NCBI GenBank assembly: GCA_905182995.1
Contig: CAJJDP010000015.1
Span: forward strand, 643,987 to 702,401
Origin: Paramecium octaurelia
Taxonomy: Eukaryota; Ciliophora; Oligohymenophorea; Peniculida; Parameciidae
Direction: 5' to 3'
Length of the DNA stretch: 58,415 nt
The notes below the pieces were generated by a model. That model saw nothing but the letters and a program-made list of their open reading frames with translations, did not search any database and was not told the origin of the DNA. Position numbers and translations under genes: made by a program. Positions 26,785-40,000 of this stretch are shown here, piece after piece. Numbering within the stretch: position 1 is the stretch's first letter; the number at the start of each line of letters is the position of its first letter.

Positions 26785-27850
26785 TATATATCTGAAGATT
26801 GGTTTATAAAAATATTCTACAAAAATACTAGACCTAGAAATTAAGAAATGAAAATCTGTAGGTGTATGATGAAGATCCATTAGACAATATAATCTCCTAG
26901 AAAATGGAGAAATAAAGGGAATAAGTAGGGAAGACAAAATGAAAGCAACATTTAAAGAGAAAAGAAAAATGGATAAAACAAAAATTAATCCATTCATGAA
27001 TATGAATATACGAAAAATGACATATCAACAATAAAGGAAAGCATATAACAATTTGGTAATACATGAAATGGAAGGGAGAACCCTAAATGAGAAAACAAGA
27101 GCCTTAATGGAACTTTATGAAGAATATCTCAAAAGCTGATTTTGATATTATTATATTCATGAACCTGTGGGGTTGTTAATAAATATGGAAATTTATCATA
27201 TTTAAAAAAATAAATCAAATTTATCATAACATATGAAAGTTTAAAAAGAAACTCGAAAATTAATAAAAGACTTTCTGTGCTTTTGATTTACATGTTTTCT
27301 CATTTAGAGTTTATGCAATCAAATTTAATATTAGGTTCTTAGCATGATTTTCAAAAAAGAACTTTTGTAAAGGTTCCTTGTGACAAACAATGTGGTTTTA
27401 CAAAAATAACTAAATCACTCTACTTTGCAATCATTTAAAAATCAGAATAAAATCTTCCAATAAGGCATATGACTTAGCTTTGGAACTCACTTATGAAACC
27501 ATAATATCAAATAGAGCTGCGGCAGAGATTCTTGAGAATACCACTCATATTTATCGTTTGGCTACAAAATTTGCTTTAATATAGGAATGTTTCTTTGGCT
27601 TTAATAACATTCTTTGATTCGATAATTTGAATCAAAGCAAATTCATTGAAGGTATACTTCCATGGATCTTATGGAATAAAACCTAGAGGATATTCAATAT
27701 ATAAATGGAATCCTAAGAGAAGAGATGTAGATAAATAGTATCAAGAACATGAGAATCAAGGAAAGTAAATGGTTACTCCAAAATTTTGAAAACTTGGTTA
27801 AATAACTCACTAGTAAAAAATAAATTTGATTAAAAGCTTTAAAGTTAAAT
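26785..27850 (+). pseudogene. Unassigned gene relic with several strong coding blocks
   Basis: Plus strand. A clean block opens after 26875, includes ATG 26939 and ends at TGA 27137-27139; it contains NLLENGEIKGISREDK, FKEKRKMDKTKINPF and GRTLNEKTRALMELYEEY. The upstream text (DEDPLDNIISQKMEKQRE) is in another frame. A second set follows: KVPCDKQCGFTKITKS near 27380, LALELTYETIISNRAAAEIL near 27475-27540, then SYGIKPRGYSIYKWNPKRRD near 27665-27720. These blocks have good amino-acid composition and even codon use but are separated by TGAs and frame changes. They may come from one or two neighbouring genes. I do not recognise the families. Confidence 0.5.
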
Positions 27851-29422
27851 TGAGAGACTGAAGATTTTGCTATCTAGATTCATTTAAGATAATTAATTAG
27901 AAAATTTTAAAATAAATATTTAAAAAAAAATCATAAAATGATATATCTAGAGTATATGACTTAATTTTTTCTAATAATAGCCAAATCCTAAAAGTATTCT
28001 TGAAATCTGAAATCATCTAATTTATAATATTTGGGTTGTATAACTAAAAAGAAATATCTGTTAAATACTACCGAATACGTTAGGTTCCAAATCTAGCTAA
28101 ATCAAGTAAAAATAAGTATTTCGGAATCTATATTTCACTTTATCTGTTTTCTAAGACAATAAGACATTAAATCTTATAAACACTCATAAATGAAAAATAA
28201 TATAGCGTTGTTGAAATTAATTAATATATCAAATTTTAAATCATCAGCATTATGTACAAAGTAATAAAGTAATGAATTATCTTTGTATATGAATTTCAAT
28301 TTAATAATCTGAAATAATTATTTATATTTTTAAGATTTCTTTTAAAATTTTACATTGAATGCTAGCAACAGGCCATTCAGTAATCTCTTAAAATTAATAT
28401 AGAGGAAAAAAGGATTTAATGTTCTTTATTCAAAATTGAAAAGTTAAGCCATTTTTAATTTAATATTAAATAAGAATGCTCAATAGTTTTTGAAAGAAGA
28501 CAATTCCATATATCCTCAAATGTAGTTAGCTGAATGAAAAGTGACTTTTCCTTTATCAATTAGCAAATTTAAGTAAAAGATTAGATATAAATGAAATTTG
28601 AGCACTAAGAGGCTATAAAATTATCCTTGGAAACTTAAAAGAATCACTTTATTCCAAGTAAGTTACCTTCAAAATATTGCCTCTCCATTCATTCATGTAT
28701 TCTTTCAACCAACATATCTAAAATTCCTTTAAATTTCAACAGTTTAACACTAAAAGAAAGTTATTACATAGTCAAGAGATTTCAAATTCTCAATTTTATT
28801 GCTGGTTGAATATAATCTCTTAGCTTCATATTTTTTACAGAATTTTTGGGAAATTATTTTGAATGAAACTCTTTTTATCCAATACCTTCATTATAATGCT
28901 TGAAAAGTTACCCTTATAAATTATACTATTCTAACAAAAGAATTTATTGTAAACATTAATTTTTCCTGTTATTTCATAGAGAATAACCATATAGATATAT
29001 TAGTCTAATTTTAAGTTATAGTTATATTAAATTTAACTATTCTCAACTTTAGGAGTAATTCATTCAGATTTACTATTGATATTACTTATGGCAATAGAAG
29101 AAGTTGATTGTGATGCATATCTAAGTTTGATAAAAATCAAGAAAATTATAATTTATAATAATTTTAGAAAAGTATTTATTAAGATTTTTCAATAAATTTC
29201 TGTAATTCTAATTTGTTTAAAGAGTATTTAATTATGATTATTTTAATCTTATTGGAGTAATAACTAATTTCTAATATAATTATGTGCAATTTATAGCAAA
29301 ATAAAAAGGGTAAAATTTGCATTAAACTGAAAAAAGTGAAAAAATACTAACAAAGCACCAAATGCAATCCCTGATAAATTTAATTTTATGGCTATTTTCT
29401 ACTACAATCAGTAGTTATTCTT
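27851..29422. other. Gene-free AT-rich stretch
   Basis: No convincing coding text, repeat or RNA gene was seen on either strand. Confidence 0.4.
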
Positions 29423-29593
29423 TCAATTCAAATAAACCTCATAAATGGTAATTATTTTAGAATTTAATAGTATAATGTTTATCTCCTACTTTCTGATTAT
29501 AATTTGATTGATATTATATGTTTTAGCACATTAAACTTCAATAACGGTCTAAGCAACTCTATACTCTTGTACTTGATGTATTGAATTTCCCAT
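29423..29593 (-). CDS. Small protein with possible myristoylation start, doubtful
   Basis: 56 codons on the minus strand from ATG 29591-29593 to TGA 29423-29425. The N-terminus MGNSIHQVQEYRVAQ is protein-like and starts MGxxxS-like, as N-myristoylated proteins do. The second half is hydrophobic and less convincing, so this may be only a 5' exon of a decayed gene. A less AT-rich spot lies just upstream. Confidence 0.3.
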
Positions 29594-29818
29594 TTGGCCG
29601 CCGCTGGATAGAGATTGGAAATTTAACCTTATGATTTTCAATTGAAATTAGTATTTGAAAAAAAGAATGCTTTGATACCAAATAAAAATTAAACAGATAT
29701 TGTTATTGTTATTAATTTAAAATCAATATGATCTCAAGATTATGAATGATTGATGTGTATGTATATTAAAAATTAACGTAGAAAATAATAATTTTTTATT
29801 TTTTTTTTTAATTCTCAA

Positions 29819-29990
29819 ATGTCCAGAAGAAGATACAGTTCAGGGTCTAAAGGATCAAGCCCCTATTAGGCTAACTAGAAATCAACATCCACCTACTAGA
29901 CCAGCTATGAAGAATCTTTTGACGGCTGAATACTTAATCAGGTCATTTATGGAGAAGGGTGATATGGAGGATCCGATATTAAAAAAATTA
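29819..29990 (+). pseudogene. 5' fragment of an unassigned gene, cut by a contig end
   Basis: ATG 29819-29821 begins a Ser/Arg/Gln-rich N-terminus (MSRRRYSSGSKGSSPY). In-frame TGAs occur at about 29927 and 29969, yet the text between and after them keeps the same frame and stays protein-like (LNQVIYGEG, YGGSDIKK). Either the gene is decayed (for example TGG to TGA) or the frame is misread. The single N at 29991 ends the contig, and the sequence after it is unrelated and does not overlap. Confidence 0.4.
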
Positions 29991-29991
29991 N

Positions 29992-31086
29992 ATACCATAT
30001 TTGTTTTAATAAATTAGAGATCTGGGTTTTTCTAAATAGCTAACTCAAAATAATTTAAAGTATGTTCTAATCTATTCAATATAGATATTATTTTAGACAT
30101 TGTGGAAAGAATATAACATAAATGTTAAAGAGATGAATGAACAAAATATACCTTTACTATTATAATATCCTAAATTTTCGGGGTTTTGTAAATAGCTATA
30201 CACTAAATTGTAATGATTCTTCTAATCTATTCAACCTCAATAGAGTCCATGTCTAATATATTACTTTTTTATGATAATATTAGATTAATGCAAATTTTTC
30301 TCAATAGTTATATCATTTTGTTGCAATGCTTCATCCAATCTGTTAAACTCTATTATTTTTACTACATCATAAATAAATATAAAGTGGGCGAAAAGAGAAT
30401 AGAAATTCCAAATTATACAATTCCCCCCTCAATTTATTATTTGTCGATTTTCGAAACCTGAGTTTCATTTCTCACTTTTTTTTACAGTTGTTCCATAATT
30501 TCTTTGGCATTTTAATTAATAAATTTAATCTAAATTAAAAAGAATCCAAGAAGAAGTACTATCCAGAACCTCAACTTTATTTCTAAATTTCAAATTATTA
30601 AAAGTACTCATAAAAGATTTTAACAATTTTAAAGTTAACAAAAAATTTTTTTATTAATGAGCTCTAAAAATATCCATATATTTTTTTCAAAATTAATATG
30701 TATTACACCTTAATGATAAAACTATAATAAGCAAATAAAATTATTAGATCTATTGATGAACTTAATAGATTGGAGAGTATGACTAGTTCTACTTTCACCT
30801 GATTTAGTGTATAAAAGTTGATTTAAAATCTATTTTTGGACAAAAATTAATGTTAGAGCAGAATTCCAAGAGAGTCTATTATTACACAATATATATAATA
30901 ACGATTTCATATCATGACATTACACAAAATATCAATCAAACATTACGCTTTTATATACTCAGAACAATGGTGTGATTTAAATCTCTCTAAAAACTTAACT
31001 TGGAGAAAGACAGATAAATATAAGGGCAAAACAAATAAATATAGAATTTTATAGATTTACTTTAAGAAAAATTACTTTCAGTTTTT
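29992..31086. other. No recognisable gene
   Basis: A hydrophobic plus-strand frame (30213-30461) is open for 82 codons but has no motif and is likely chance. Nothing else was supportable. Confidence 0.35.
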
Positions 31087-32832
31087 TCATGTAATTAGTT
31101 GATCCAAAATATAAGCTCCTTTTTATTTAAATAGCCCCTTTAAATTTATACCTTAATGAGTTATGAATTCACTTTTTTAAATTGAAGCTCCCTCTGTTTA
31201 GACGATAGTTTTTTATAGTCCAGACTTAAAATTCTATGAATGGATGACATTATCATAGCTGCCAGATTTTTATGTGTTAATTTCATTCGAGAAGCATTTC
31301 TAATTAACCAGAAATTTTTGATCATCAATGTTTTCATATTGTAGTCCTGAATTAACATCCCAGAAACGGATAGACTGATCATAACTACCAGTTGCTAAAG
31401 TAAGATTATCAGGTGAAAAACAGACTGAATAAACCCAATCGGTATGGCCATCCAATTTAGATAATTATCGTCCAGTATCAACATTCCATAAACGGATTGA
31501 CTTATCTTTGCAACAGGATGCTAGTATGGCACCATCATTAGAAAAGCATACTTAATTAACGCAATGGGTATGGCCTTCTAATTTAAATTTACGCTCTCGT
31601 GCCTTAAAATCCCATAAACAAATAGTCTTATCAAAACTCCCAGATGCTAAAGTAGTGCCATCAGTAGAGAAGCATATCGAATGGACAATATTACTATGAC
31701 CCTCCAATTTAGATTATTATTGGCCCTACTTAATATCCCATAAGTATATAGAGCCATATACACTACCAAATGCTAATGTTGTACCATCAGGAGAAAAACA
31801 TACTGAATATTTAGTTCCACCCGTCCCAGATAATTTTTTATATTATTCTTTGTTCTAAACATTCCATAAACGGACAGTCTAATCGTGACCACTAGATGCT
31901 AATGTATAACCATCAGGCGAAAAACATATTGATTAAATAGCTGCATTATGACCTTTTAATTTAGATATTGTTTTTCTTGTCTTAACATTCCATAAACGTA
32001 TAGAGTTATCTGAACTAAAAGATGCTAATTTAGTACCGTCAAGGGAGAAACATATTTACAAAACAATACCTTTTTGACCTCATAATTATGAGATTTTTTT
32101 TCCTGTCTTGACACTCCAAAAACAAATAGATTTATATTAACCACTAGATAATAATACTTTGCCATCAGGTGAGAAACGAACTGAAAAGATGCTGCAACCC
32201 TGACGATCTAATATAGGTAATTCAAGTGTTTTTAAATTATTCCATTTGCAATGAAATAATTTAGAATTATTTAGATTGATTCCACTAATATCGACATTTT
32301 CAAATTAAGATCCACTCAAATCACATTTTTCAAAATTAGCTCCTATCAATAAAGTATTTTGAATTTTTATATTTTGAAAACATTATTGACTTAAATCAGC
32401 CTTCATTTTAACTAATAAGTTAAGTGAATTTGAGCCACATTAAATAAATTTATCATCAATAGCTGTAAGGCATGTTACGAATTTCAAAAATCCAACTATT
32501 TCTTCTTATGACAATATTTTTGTAATTAAATTCTCAATTGTCTGATTGTAAATCTCATCCGAATAATTTTTTTTGTAAAAGTCATGTTCAATAATCTTTT
32601 TGATTATTTTAGCAACTTTCCTTATGTTCTCATAGAAAGTTTATTATTAATTATCAAATTCTAATAAATTCATAACTTAAACATAGGATTAACAATTCTA
32701 AAGATTTTCAGCTTATTCAAGAAATTCTATAAAATTTGATATATTCTCTCTTTTCAACGTTTCTATTATCTCACTATAAATAAATTGATCAATGCCTTTT
32801 GATTAAACCAAAATTTCAAATATATCTTCCAT
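31087..32832 (-). pseudogene. WD40-repeat protein with pentapeptide-like segment, one in-frame TGA
   Basis: Minus strand, ATG 32830-32832 to TGA 31087-31089, 582 codons and no intron. Residues 1-160 are helical. About 165-200 is pentapeptide-like (ANFEKCDLSGSQFENVDISG). From about 215 there are at least seven WD40 blades of 42 residues, each with the core VCFSPDGTTLASGS...IRLWDV...L.GH. The last two blades (after about 480) have lost the GH/WD signature, and the tail reads KGAYILDQLIT. Codon 251 (32080-32082) is TGA, at the place where sister blades have the residues before GH; the frame is otherwise open on both sides. Such proteins form beta-propeller scaffolds. The single stop plus decayed last blades suggests a young pseudogene, but a sequencing error cannot be excluded. 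Confidence 0.8.
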
Positions 32833-33209
32833 TTTCAAAAAATAAATATATAATATGATAAAATGTAAAATATAAGAAAAGGCTTATAAGATTCCCTTTC
32901 TTAGATTAGAGTCCAACTTAAGCCATAAAAATTTGGGACAGAGCAAAAAAGCTTGACAGAGTTAATTTTCTTACTAAATGAAGAAAGAAAACAGTATTGA
33001 ATTCAATCATCGAAAAAATAATTTTACTTGATTCTGTATTAACAGAAAGTGATAAAGAATATTAAAAACTGTATTACTAAATTCTCTCACTATTGAATTT
33101 GAAAGATAAAAAGAAACAAAAATGTAGAAACATACAAATGATAACCTAAGCATTTAAGGCAGTTATTAACTGTTGAAAAACAAGATAGTTATAAAACATT
33201 ACACCTTCA

Positions 33210-33995
33210 ATGATGGTTGAGGATGAAAGAGAAAAGATAAATTAATTACGTAATCAATTAAGAGATGAGATGCAAAATATAAGAGAAAGGGAACATGAAT
33301 AATCAATTGAAATTATAATTATAATAGGATTAGGGTTTTGAAATTCAAGAAATTAAGCAAAAACATTAGGAAAGATTGTTTTACCAAAGACAAATTTTTT
33401 GCAACTTATATTGTTGCATTATGAGTTATTTAAAAAATATCATGTTAAAAATATATTGCTTTTTATTATTAAATGTTTTAATCATTTTTGAAAATTGTTT
33501 AATAACAACTAAAAGTAATTACCCACAAATTAATAATTTAATCAAAATAGCCTTAAGGAAAGTTTTTCAGTAGGCAGGATAAAGATCAACAATACCAAAT
33601 TCTTTAAGGAGAATATATTTAAGAAGCCATCTTAGTTTTAATATAAAATGGAACCATAGCGACTAAAATATAAAAATTACTTTAATCTTCATAAGAACTT
33701 TCCCAAAAAAATCAAAAATACAATTTATTTATTCTGAACTTAACCTAGAAGAATTATTGTTATTTTTATTATTTAGAATAAAAGACTTGCAGTTTTCTAA
33801 AATAATATTATTTGAAAATAGTTTCTAAAAATTAGTATTTCTACATAAAATTGTTTAAGAAATTTATCATTTTTATTCAATTTTTTTCTCTTTCATTTAA
33901 AAGATTCTGTAAACATTTTGCTTTCCCATAAATTATTTATTTTATAATACATAGTCCTAAATTACAGACAAAGAAAAAATAATAATTGATACTTG
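33210..33995 (+). pseudogene. Coiled-coil protein relic
   Basis: Plus strand. ATG 33210 begins a charged coiled-coil run (MMVEDEREKINQLRNQ, then RDEMQNIREREHE). A frame change occurs in the A/T repeat near 33325, after which the text resumes (FEIQEIKQKHQERLFYQR) in a frame open for about 215 codons to a TGA near 33993. The later part is hydrophobic and low-complexity and may be non-coding. Coding origin of the first 60 codons is likely; the function is unknown. Confidence 0.35.
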
Positions 33996-34204
33996 ACTTT
34001 GCATGCATTGATAACATTTTGGAGGAGTGTTAAATTGAACATTGCTAGATATTAGCTTCATTAATAAGTAAGCCTAATAATTACATAGTTATTTAGATAT
34101 CTTAATTAGAAATAAAATGAATGTTGGTAAAATAAAATTATTCTTATGTTGAGATTGAGGACTGAAGAATCTTATCTAAACTTAATTTTCAATAAAAGGA
34201 GAGT

Positions 34205-34760
34205 ATTTGCAGGGTGGACGGCAGAGCAACTTTTTCGGCATCAAATGCGCTTAAGAGGTTTCGCATCCTTACAACAAGGATTTTAATCAAATTTTCAGGG
34301 TTACTCTCTTAATTTAATCCTTTTGTTATACTAAACGATCTAGGTAATCAAAGGATGGGGAAATCATAACTGTATGATAAAGAGAACGGTTGATTCACAA
34401 ACCCAAAATTAATCCTAGAATAGAAAACTCTGATTTTGAGAAGCACAGGCTTAAGTTCGTTAAAGGCAGATTATTGATATCTTATAAATAGTAAAAAGAT
34501 CATCTATTATTTAAAATCTAAACTATTTTATGTAAGGAAACATAATTGTTTTAAAATAGAAACTTATTAGGGGATATTATTTGCTAATACAAATGCAATA
34601 ATAACAGGATAATCTCAGTAGTTTTCTAATAGAAGGGAATGGTAATTTCTAAAGAAATGATTTTAGAAATCAAGAATCTGATCTATTTGATTACTTAAGA
34701 GAAGAATTTGAAAAGCCTTCTCTAAAAAAATCAATATAATCAAACTAAACAGATATAGTT
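34205..34760 (+). pseudogene. Gln-rich protein relic
   Basis: Plus strand. One block begins near 34215 (WTAEQLFRHQMRLRGFASLQ, then GFQSNFQGYS) in a noticeably less AT-rich patch and ends at a TGA near 34430. A second block, in another frame (GYYLLIQMQQQQDNL, then DLFDYLREEFEKPSLK), runs from about 34570 to 34760. Both have convincing composition but no shared frame and no start. The family is not recognised. Confidence 0.45.
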
Positions 34761-35257
34761 TGAAAGATTACTAAACTAAGAACTTTATAGAAGGTAATAT
34801 TAGAATTGGAAACTTCAACCATAAAGAATCTAAATATCATTTGTGATTACTTTATAAATTACTTTAAAATAATATACATTAATAATCAATATCTACAGTA
34901 TACTCAATTATGATAGGCGGAAAAGGAAATTTGATACTAAACAAAAAATTCGGAGAGAATCAATATGACAACATTTAAAATACGTGGAATAATACAATAT
35001 ATTTATTTCTTAGTCAATTCAAAAATCAATTACTATCCAAAATCAACATTAATGTATTGAAAATTAAAAATATCATTAGATTGTTAAAAGTATATCGATA
35101 TGCTCAATTAAGGGGTATTTATTACATTTAACTTAATCAGCCTTTAACTTTTGTTATCAAATTCATTATTGATTTGAAATAAGCTAACTAATACCTATAT
35201 TATATATGAGCTTAGTTGTCCCTCTCTTTTTGTATATTATTTAAATTTATATCCAGA

Positions 35258-35690
35258 TCACAATATTTTTACTCTAAAACGAAATCTTCCAGAGAATTAT
35301 GCCATCCAAATTGAATCATTCTCAAAATTATCAAAGAATGGTGAATAGGTTATCAAACCCTTAAGAATACAATACTGAAATCTTATAACTAATTGCTCAT
35401 TCTCTAGGTTACTGACTGATCTGAGCTTGAAGAAAATAATTTTGCTGATCTAATATTTTTATTATAAATTTAAAGAAATCTTTTCAAATTAATCAAGTAT
35501 CCTTCCACTCTCTAATTTGACTGCTAGTCCATATATTAATTCTTTTCTACCTCCAGAAGGCCTTTACTCTCTTTGGCTGAATTCTTACTTGATTATTTTA
35601 GCAAGACTATATTCATTCAACTACTCTACCCATTCTTCAACCTTCCTCCCAATTAATTGAATACATATCTGATATTTTCCATATATTCAT
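35258..35690 (-). pseudogene. Unassigned protein, 5' end missing
   Basis: The minus-strand open run ends at TGA 35258-35260 and contains RKVEEWVEQLNEYSLAKI, GGRKELIYGLAVKLESGRIL, LITYSPFFDNFEND and WMAQFSGRFRFRV. About 140 codons are well formed. Upstream, a TGA near 35690 closes the frame and the next protein-like text is in another frame, so no start can be chosen. Probably the 3' part of a decayed gene; the family is unknown. Confidence 0.5.
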
Positions 35691-35830
35691 TAAGTATCAA
35701 ATTCCTTTATGACTTTCTATGTCATTGAACTGTATTAATATTGCTCATTTTCATTTGATCCAAGCTTTTTCACATAGTTTAAACTTTTACTAATGTGTTA
35801 TTGATTTACATATAAAATATGAAAAAATAA

Positions 35831-35956
35831 ATGTCTCAGGGTAGGTTTGAAGTAGGAAGACAAATTAATCGATTATTTCCATACAAAGAGAATAATGAGT
35901 ATAAAAGCAGCAGAAGCAGTATCACTAATTAGTTTTTATTTTACGTAGCTTTATGA
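35831..35956 (+). CDS. Short open frame, possible gene start relic
   Basis: ATG 35831 to TGA 35954-35956, 41 codons, beginning MSQGRFEVGRQINRLFPYK and ending in a hydrophobic stretch. The first 30 residues look like a genuine N-terminus; the remainder may be read-through into intergenic DNA. Function unknown. Confidence 0.3.
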
Positions 35957-35999
35957 AACATTTAAAAAAACACAAAATTTTCAATCATTATTAAAAAAA

Positions 36000-36345
36000 T
36001 ATATTTAATGTGTAATAAATAATAGCTTTTCCCGAAGAGTTCAACTGATCGATTATCTCAAAGACGCTTGCATTTGATGATCTTTCTCAAATCAAAAAGA
36101 CTGGTTTCCTACTTTTTATTGTTTGAATATATGGCTTCTCTATAATTGTATCATACAATTCCTTTTATTTTCGTTTACCTTTTATAAAAGTTAAAAAAAC
36201 ATCATTTATTATAAAGCTCCCTATTTGGAGTTAACATAGTTGTCAAATCAGCTTCTTTAGATTGAAGATGCTTATCTAAAATGCCCTTTAAAATTTATTA
36301 GTGATTCTATTTTTATAAGAAATAGTTATTATCTCTTGTAGTCAT
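36000..36345 (-). pseudogene. Small protein or decayed gene with protein-like blocks
   Basis: Minus strand. ATG at 36345 opens 47 codons (contains QQILKGILDKHLQSKEADL and TTMLTPNREL) to TGA 36202-36204. Further protein-like text downstream on the same strand (YNYREAIYSNNKKQETSLFD, then RKIIKCKRL) is interrupted by TGAs, which points to one longer decayed gene. Family unknown. Confidence 0.4.
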
Positions 36346-36596
36346 TGTAACCTATTTACATTAAACTGCTGTGAGCAGTGAATAATAAGATGAAAGTCTT
36401 TAAATCAATTCTGACAAATATAAAATTTATTACTCTTTGTTTCTAATAAAAGAAGGAGTTATATGATTTTGATATTTATCAATAATGGTTGATTACAAGT
36501 ATTAGTGTATTTTAAAATTTCACTTCTAATGAATATATTAATAAAAATAATTGTAATGTCAATTTACATTTATTCAAATGTCGAGTAATTTTTATA

Positions 36597-37096
36597 NNNN
36601 NNNNNNNNNNNNNNNNNNNNNNNNNNNNNNNNNNNNNNNNNNNNNNNNNNNNNNNNNNNNNNNNNNNNNNNNNNNNNNNNNNNNNNNNNNNNNNNNNNNN
36701 NNNNNNNNNNNNNNNNNNNNNNNNNNNNNNNNNNNNNNNNNNNNNNNNNNNNNNNNNNNNNNNNNNNNNNNNNNNNNNNNNNNNNNNNNNNNNNNNNNNN
36801 NNNNNNNNNNNNNNNNNNNNNNNNNNNNNNNNNNNNNNNNNNNNNNNNNNNNNNNNNNNNNNNNNNNNNNNNNNNNNNNNNNNNNNNNNNNNNNNNNNNN
36901 NNNNNNNNNNNNNNNNNNNNNNNNNNNNNNNNNNNNNNNNNNNNNNNNNNNNNNNNNNNNNNNNNNNNNNNNNNNNNNNNNNNNNNNNNNNNNNNNNNNN
37001 NNNNNNNNNNNNNNNNNNNNNNNNNNNNNNNNNNNNNNNNNNNNNNNNNNNNNNNNNNNNNNNNNNNNNNNNNNNNNNNNNNNNNNNNNNNNNNNN
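36597..37096. other. 500-N scaffold gap
   Basis: Exactly 500 N. The gap removes the 5' end of the TPR gene. An ATG at 36578 just before the gap could be its start, but this is not testable here. Confidence 1.
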
Positions 37097-40000
37097 AATG
37101 CTGAAAATTTATCTGCATTTTCAATGAAATGTTATTGATCATCATTAAATTTAGCATTAACTTTAAAATCACTTGGCCAATTTGCAGAAGCTATTACATG
37201 GGCAGATAAAGCTTTAAATATTGACCCAAATCACATTAAATCATTATATTGCAAAGGTGATTTTAATATAAACATTAGCTAAGTGCTTATATATGCTCGA
37301 CAAATATGAAGAATCATAAGAATGGGTCGAAAAAGTTTTAAAATATGATCCAAATCATGTTAATGCGTTGCGATGCAAAGGTGGATATGTTTATGTCATT
37401 TTTAAGGAGAAAGCTTAGTTTAATAAGGACAATATTAATATGCCTTAACTTGGATTAACAAGGCCTTATAAATTGAATCCTAAGATAGTAATACTATCTA
37501 CTCAAAAGGTAATTAATTTCGATATTCTACTATTAGCACATTGCCTATATCTACTTGCTAAATACAATGAAGCAATTCTCGAAACTGAGAAAGTCTTAGT
37601 TAAAGATCCTTGTCATTTGAACTCTTTGTCTTGCAAAAGTACGATTCTAATATAATTGCTTAGTTAGAAGTTTATTCATGCTTGATAAATATGAAGAATC
37701 TATCCTGTGGGCTGACAAAGCATTGAATAAAGAACCAAACCATTTGATTATTCTAACATGCAAAAGTATTCCAATCTACTGTTATTCTTAGCATAAAGCT
37801 TATTTATTCTTGATCGCTTTAAAGAGGCCATAGTATACGCAGATCGAGTTTTAGAAATAGACCCTAAAAATATCAACATTCTCGACTGCAAAGGTTGACA
37901 TAATATTTAATTTAACAGCATAGTGCTTATTTTAGCTAGCAAATTACAAAGAAGCTATTATTGTAGCAGATCTAATTTTGACTCTCAACTCAAAACATCT
38001 CAGTGCTTTACGCTATAAAAGTTGTTAATTTTCATTAATTATAAGCTACTTGTTTATACGCATTGAATGAATATAGAAATTCAATATCATATGCAGATTA
38101 ACTTCTTATTATAAATCCTAATGATGAGAGCACTATAATAACTAAAGGTCAATATACATTTACATTCCAGGAAATAGTTTAAAATAACTCGGAGAATTTA
38201 AAGAGGCCTTAGTTTGGCAGGATAAAGCCTTATCTATCAACCCAAAAAATTTGTCCATGCTAGTTTCCAAATGTATCAATCTTTTTAATAAATAAAGCAT
38301 AATGTCTATTTCAACTAGATCGATTCTAGGAAGCCATTGAATATGCCAATTAGGTACTAATCTTAGATCCCAATAATGTTGAATTCTTATACTCAAAAGG
38401 TAATGTAAATTTAAATCTTTAGCTGAGTGTCTAAGACATCTTGAGTAATATGAGGAGTCAATCTAATGGGCTGATAGAGCATTAGCGTTAGATTATAATC
38501 ATGTTAACTCTTTAAATTGCAAATGTTTATACTTTCATTATAATTTTTAGAAAATAGTCTACGGTTGCTTAATGAACAATAGAGTGCTTAGACTATTGTG
38601 GATATGAGTCTAGTGATCTATCCAATGCAAGATGAATTTTGTGTTTCATTATTGAGAAAAGGTATAATATATAATTGCACTTTATTAGCTAACAACTTAA
38701 TATAAACAGGGTAAGATTAAGATGCTATAGTTTTATTAGATAAGGCTTTATCCATTGATTCTAAAAATATTTATTCTTTGGAATGCAAATGTATTTTGAT
38801 AATGATTCATTAATAGTGCAATGCATATTCAGGTTGAAGGAATATGAAAATGCAATCGTGCTGTCCAATAAAATCTTAGAGATTGACCCTAATAATCTTA
38901 CAGGCTTGTAGTGTTTAGGTTATATGGATTGAATATTTTTAGCCGATAGTTTAAGGTTACTTGGTAAATATTAGGAAGCAATTGTTCAAGCGGATAAAAT
39001 ATTGTCACTAAATGAAAATTCTGTATTATCATTGTAGTGCAAAGGTATAAAATAGCAAAATTCTTAGCTTTATGCTTAAATATACTTGGTTAATAGAGAG
39101 AAGCTTTAGTTTTGGCCAATAAAGCTTTGACTATTGAACCTAATTCAGTAGAATCATTGACTTGTAAAGGTAAGTTTTATGTTTAAGTAAGGAAATATCT
39201 TATAACACATCGGACAATATTCTGAAGCATTGAAATTGTCAGATTAAGTATTAGATGGATATCCACAAAATTTGGAGTCTTTAAAGTGCAAATGTAAGAG
39301 AATGGTCTCCATAATTAGCTCATTGTCTATATATGTTGACTCGATATTAAGAGGCCATTAATTCAGCAAAAGTAATCTTAGATCATGAGCCCAAGAATAT
39401 TAATATTCTATAAATATTTGGTATTAATAAATTATACCCATAATAGTGTAAAGTTTATTCAAACTTGGTATTTTTGGAGAGGCAATTATTTTTGCTGACA
39501 AGATACTAGAACTCTTCCCTAATCATTTAGATATATTGCTTTGTAAAGGTTAGAAAATTTGAATAATTTAAGCTCATAGTTTAAGATTACTTGGGAAATT
39601 TAATGAGGCCTTAGACATTGTAGACAAGGTACTTTGCATAGATTTAAATAATCTTAGTGGAATGTAGTGTAAAGGTTGTAATGCATTTATAATTTAGCTT
39701 AAACTTTATATATGTTGGATAAGAATGCTCATTCCATTATTTGGACAGAGAAGGTCTTGGCTATTGATCCCAATCATATCAGCACATCACACTGTAAAGG
39801 TATTACTTCATCTTAAATAATAGCTGACAATTTAAGATTGCTTGGTAATTACAATGAAGCAATCAAATGGGCAGATAAAGTGTTGGCTATCGATCCTAAA
39901 TTTGTTGATGCCTTATATTGTAAAGGTTTCTTTATTTCATTGATAATTAGCTGATAGTTTAAGATCTCTCTCTTAGTATAACGAAGCCTTAATTGGGCTG

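Noticed and set aside
36570..37172. Long open frames spanning the N gap on both strands
   Set aside because: They are open only because N cannot contain a stop.
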